This document shows, in pieces, positions 5,307 through 6,401 of a stretch of DNA of 6,401 bases (the stretch's first letter is position 1; every line of letters begins with the position of its first letter). Made by a program: the position numbers and the translations under genes. Source of the stretch: CAYUYV01 sp964474635 (GTDB lineage Bacteria > Pseudomonadota > Alphaproteobacteria > JAJFIK01); NCBI GenBank assembly GCA_964474635.1, contig CAYYTT010000209.1, positions 1 to 6,401 on the forward strand, written 5' to 3'. Under the pieces are notes generated by a model. It saw nothing but the letters and a program-made list of their open reading frames with translations, did not search any database and was not told the origin of the DNA.

Positions 5307-6014
5307 TCAGCGCCGCCGGAACGTCAGAAACGACGGCACGCGGCCCTCGCGCAGGGCCTTGGCCTCATAGCGGGTGCCGGGCCAATCCGCGCGGCGCACC
5401 CGCCAGTCCCCGGGGCGCTCATCGACCCAGACGAAATCCCGGGTGCGGATCATGTGCCAGAGGGTCCAGCGGACATAATCGGGAATATCCGAGGCGATGC
5501 GCCACTCGGCGCCGGGCTTCAAAACCCGCGCCAGCGCATCGACCGTCCCGGTCTGGACGAACCGCCGCTTGTGATGCCGGGTCTTGGGCCAGGGATCGGG
5601 GAACAGCAGAAACGCCCGATCAATGGAGGCCGGCGCCAGCGTGTCGATCAGGGTGCGGGCGTCATGATCGTAAAGGCGGATATTGCCAAGGCCGTCATCG
5701 TCAATCCGGCGCAACAGCTTGGCGACCCCATTGGTGAAGAATTCGCAGCCGATGAGCCCGGCCCTTGGGTTCGCCGCCGCCTGGGCGAGCAGGTGCTCGC
5801 CGCCGCCATAGCCGATTTCCAGCCAGACCGCGTCCGGATCCACGGCGGGAAACAGCGTATACGGATCGAGTGTGCCCGGCGCATGGGCGGCCGGGTCGAT
5901 GCGCAGGCGTGGGAGCAGGGAGTCAAGAAGCGCCTGCTGGCCAGGCCGCAGGCGCTTCCCCTTATGCCGTCCGTGGAGCCGCCGGTCAGCGGCCGCGGTC
6001 TTTTTATCGGACAC
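5307..6014 (-). CDS. trmB: tRNA (guanine-N7-)-methyltransferase TrmB
   Basis: TrmB transfers a methyl group from S-adenosylmethionine to N7 of guanine 46 in the tRNA variable loop. The 235-residue protein is complete. It has the basic head RRLHGRHKGKRLRPGQQ (11-27), the Rossmann SAM-binding motif LEIGYGGGEH (65-74), the acidic GCEFFTNGV segment (89-97), the family signature FPDPWPKTRHHKRR (138-151), a DIPDY segment (176-180), and the C-terminal GTRYEAKALREGR motif (213-225). The GTG start at 6014 (VSDKKTAAADRR) was preferred because AAGG (6018-6021) precedes it, the N-terminus fits the family, and it overlaps the metK stop by 11 nt. In-frame ATGs at 6113, 6095 and 6065 all lie inside metK. 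The overlap suggests translational coupling with metK, which supplies its methyl donor. Confidence 0.96.
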   Translation of the reverse strand: MSDKKTAAADRRLHGRHKGKRLRPGQQALLDSLLPRLRIDPAAHAPGTLDPYTLFPAVDPDAVWLEIGYGGGEHLLAQAAANPRAGLIGCEFFTNGVAKLLRRIDDDGLGNIRLYDHDARTLIDTLAPASIDRAFLLFPDPWPKTRHHKRRFVQTGTVDALARVLKPGAEWRIASDIPDYVRWTLWHMIRTRDFVWVDERPGDWRVRRADWPGTRYEAKALREGRVPSFLTFRRR

Positions 6015-6401
6015 CGGCCTTGATCTTGTCGGCGAGGTCCGTCTTCTCCCACGAAAAACCGCCATCGGCTTCCGGATCGCGGCCGAAATGGCCATAAGCC
6101 GCCGTGCGGGCATAGATCGGACGATTAAGGCCCAGATGTTCGCGAATGCCGCGCGGGCTCAAATTCATCAGTTCCGGGAGAATGTTCTCCAGCTTCTCTT
6201 CGGCCACTTCGCCCGTGCCGTGAAGATCGACATACACCGCCAGGGGCTTGGACACGCCGATGGCGTAGGCAAGCTGGATGGTGCATTTACGGGCCAGGTC
6301 AGCGGCCACGACATTCTTGGCGAGATACCGCGCCGCATAGGCCGCCGAGCGGTCCACCTTCGTCGGATCCTTGCCCGAGGAAGCCCCCCCCGCATGGGGC
6401 C
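6004..6401 (-). CDS. metK: S-adenosylmethionine synthetase, C-terminal part (5' end cut by window edge)
   Basis: MetK makes S-adenosylmethionine from methionine and ATP in the cytoplasm. Only the last 131 codons plus stop are present. The conserved block PHAGGASSGKDPTKVDRSAA lies at about 6392-6340, followed by YAARYLAKNVV, the IQLAYAIGV strand, the alphaproteobacterial-type VDLHGTG, and a C-terminus with YGHFGR and FSWEKTD. At this block most family members read HGGGAFSGKD; here it is HAGGASSGKD, so a usual Gly is Ala and the usual Phe is Ser. The change sits beside an 8-base G run (6374-6381 on the minus strand), but the frame stays correct on both sides. The stop TAA (6006-6004) lies inside the trmB start, so the two genes form an operon. 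Confidence 0.96.
   Translation of the reverse strand, partial: PHAGGASSGKDPTKVDRSAAYAARYLAKNVVAADLARKCTIQLAYAIGVSKPLAVYVDLHGTGEVAEEKLENILPELMNLSPRGIREHLGLNRPIYARTAAYGHFGRDPEADGGFSWEKTDLADKIKAGVR

Noticed and set aside
6015..6113. Upstream ATG starts for trmB
   Set aside because: All lie inside metK and add an Arg-rich non-family head. The GTG at 6014 has AAGG upstream and a family-like N-terminus.

Overview
The window is a stretch of the conserved metK-trmB-rimP-nusA-ylxR-infB block, with every protein gene on the minus strand, so it reads from right to left. This gene order, together with the alphaproteobacterial forms of MetK (DLHGTG), YlxR (DUF448 fused to an L7Ae/L30e-like half) and IF-2 (long basic and coiled-coil N-terminus), points to a GC-rich alphaproteobacterium. 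I cannot name the genus. No mobile element, CRISPR array, tRNA or rRNA was seen.

Layout from right to left: the C-terminal third of metK enters from the right edge (6401-6004). Its stop codon overlaps the GTG start of trmB (6014-5307) by 11 nt. A 209-bp gap (5306-5098) follows. It holds a candidate promoter, a 9-codon mini-ORF, a strong intrinsic-terminator hairpin with a T7 tract, and a second perfect hairpin just before rimP (5097-4486). After 29 nt comes nusA (4456-2765), whose stop overlaps the ylxR start by 11 nt (ylxR 2775-1990). Then comes an unusually long gap of 668 bp (1989-1322) with several inverted repeats and a possible weak terminator but no convincing gene. Last is infB, which lacks an ATG start and runs off the left edge after 440 codons.

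The genes fall into an SAM/tRNA-modification pair (MetK makes the S-adenosylmethionine that TrmB uses for m7G46) and a transcription/translation group (RimP for 30S maturation, NusA for elongation and termination control, YlxR as an RNA-binding accessory factor, IF-2 for initiator tRNA delivery).

The most interesting parts are the two non-coding gaps. The rimP leader has the layout of a transcription attenuator, with a mini-ORF segment that could pair with the terminator and disrupt it. The ylxR-infB spacer suggests that infB is at least partly uncoupled from the nusA operon. Both are inferences from sequence alone.
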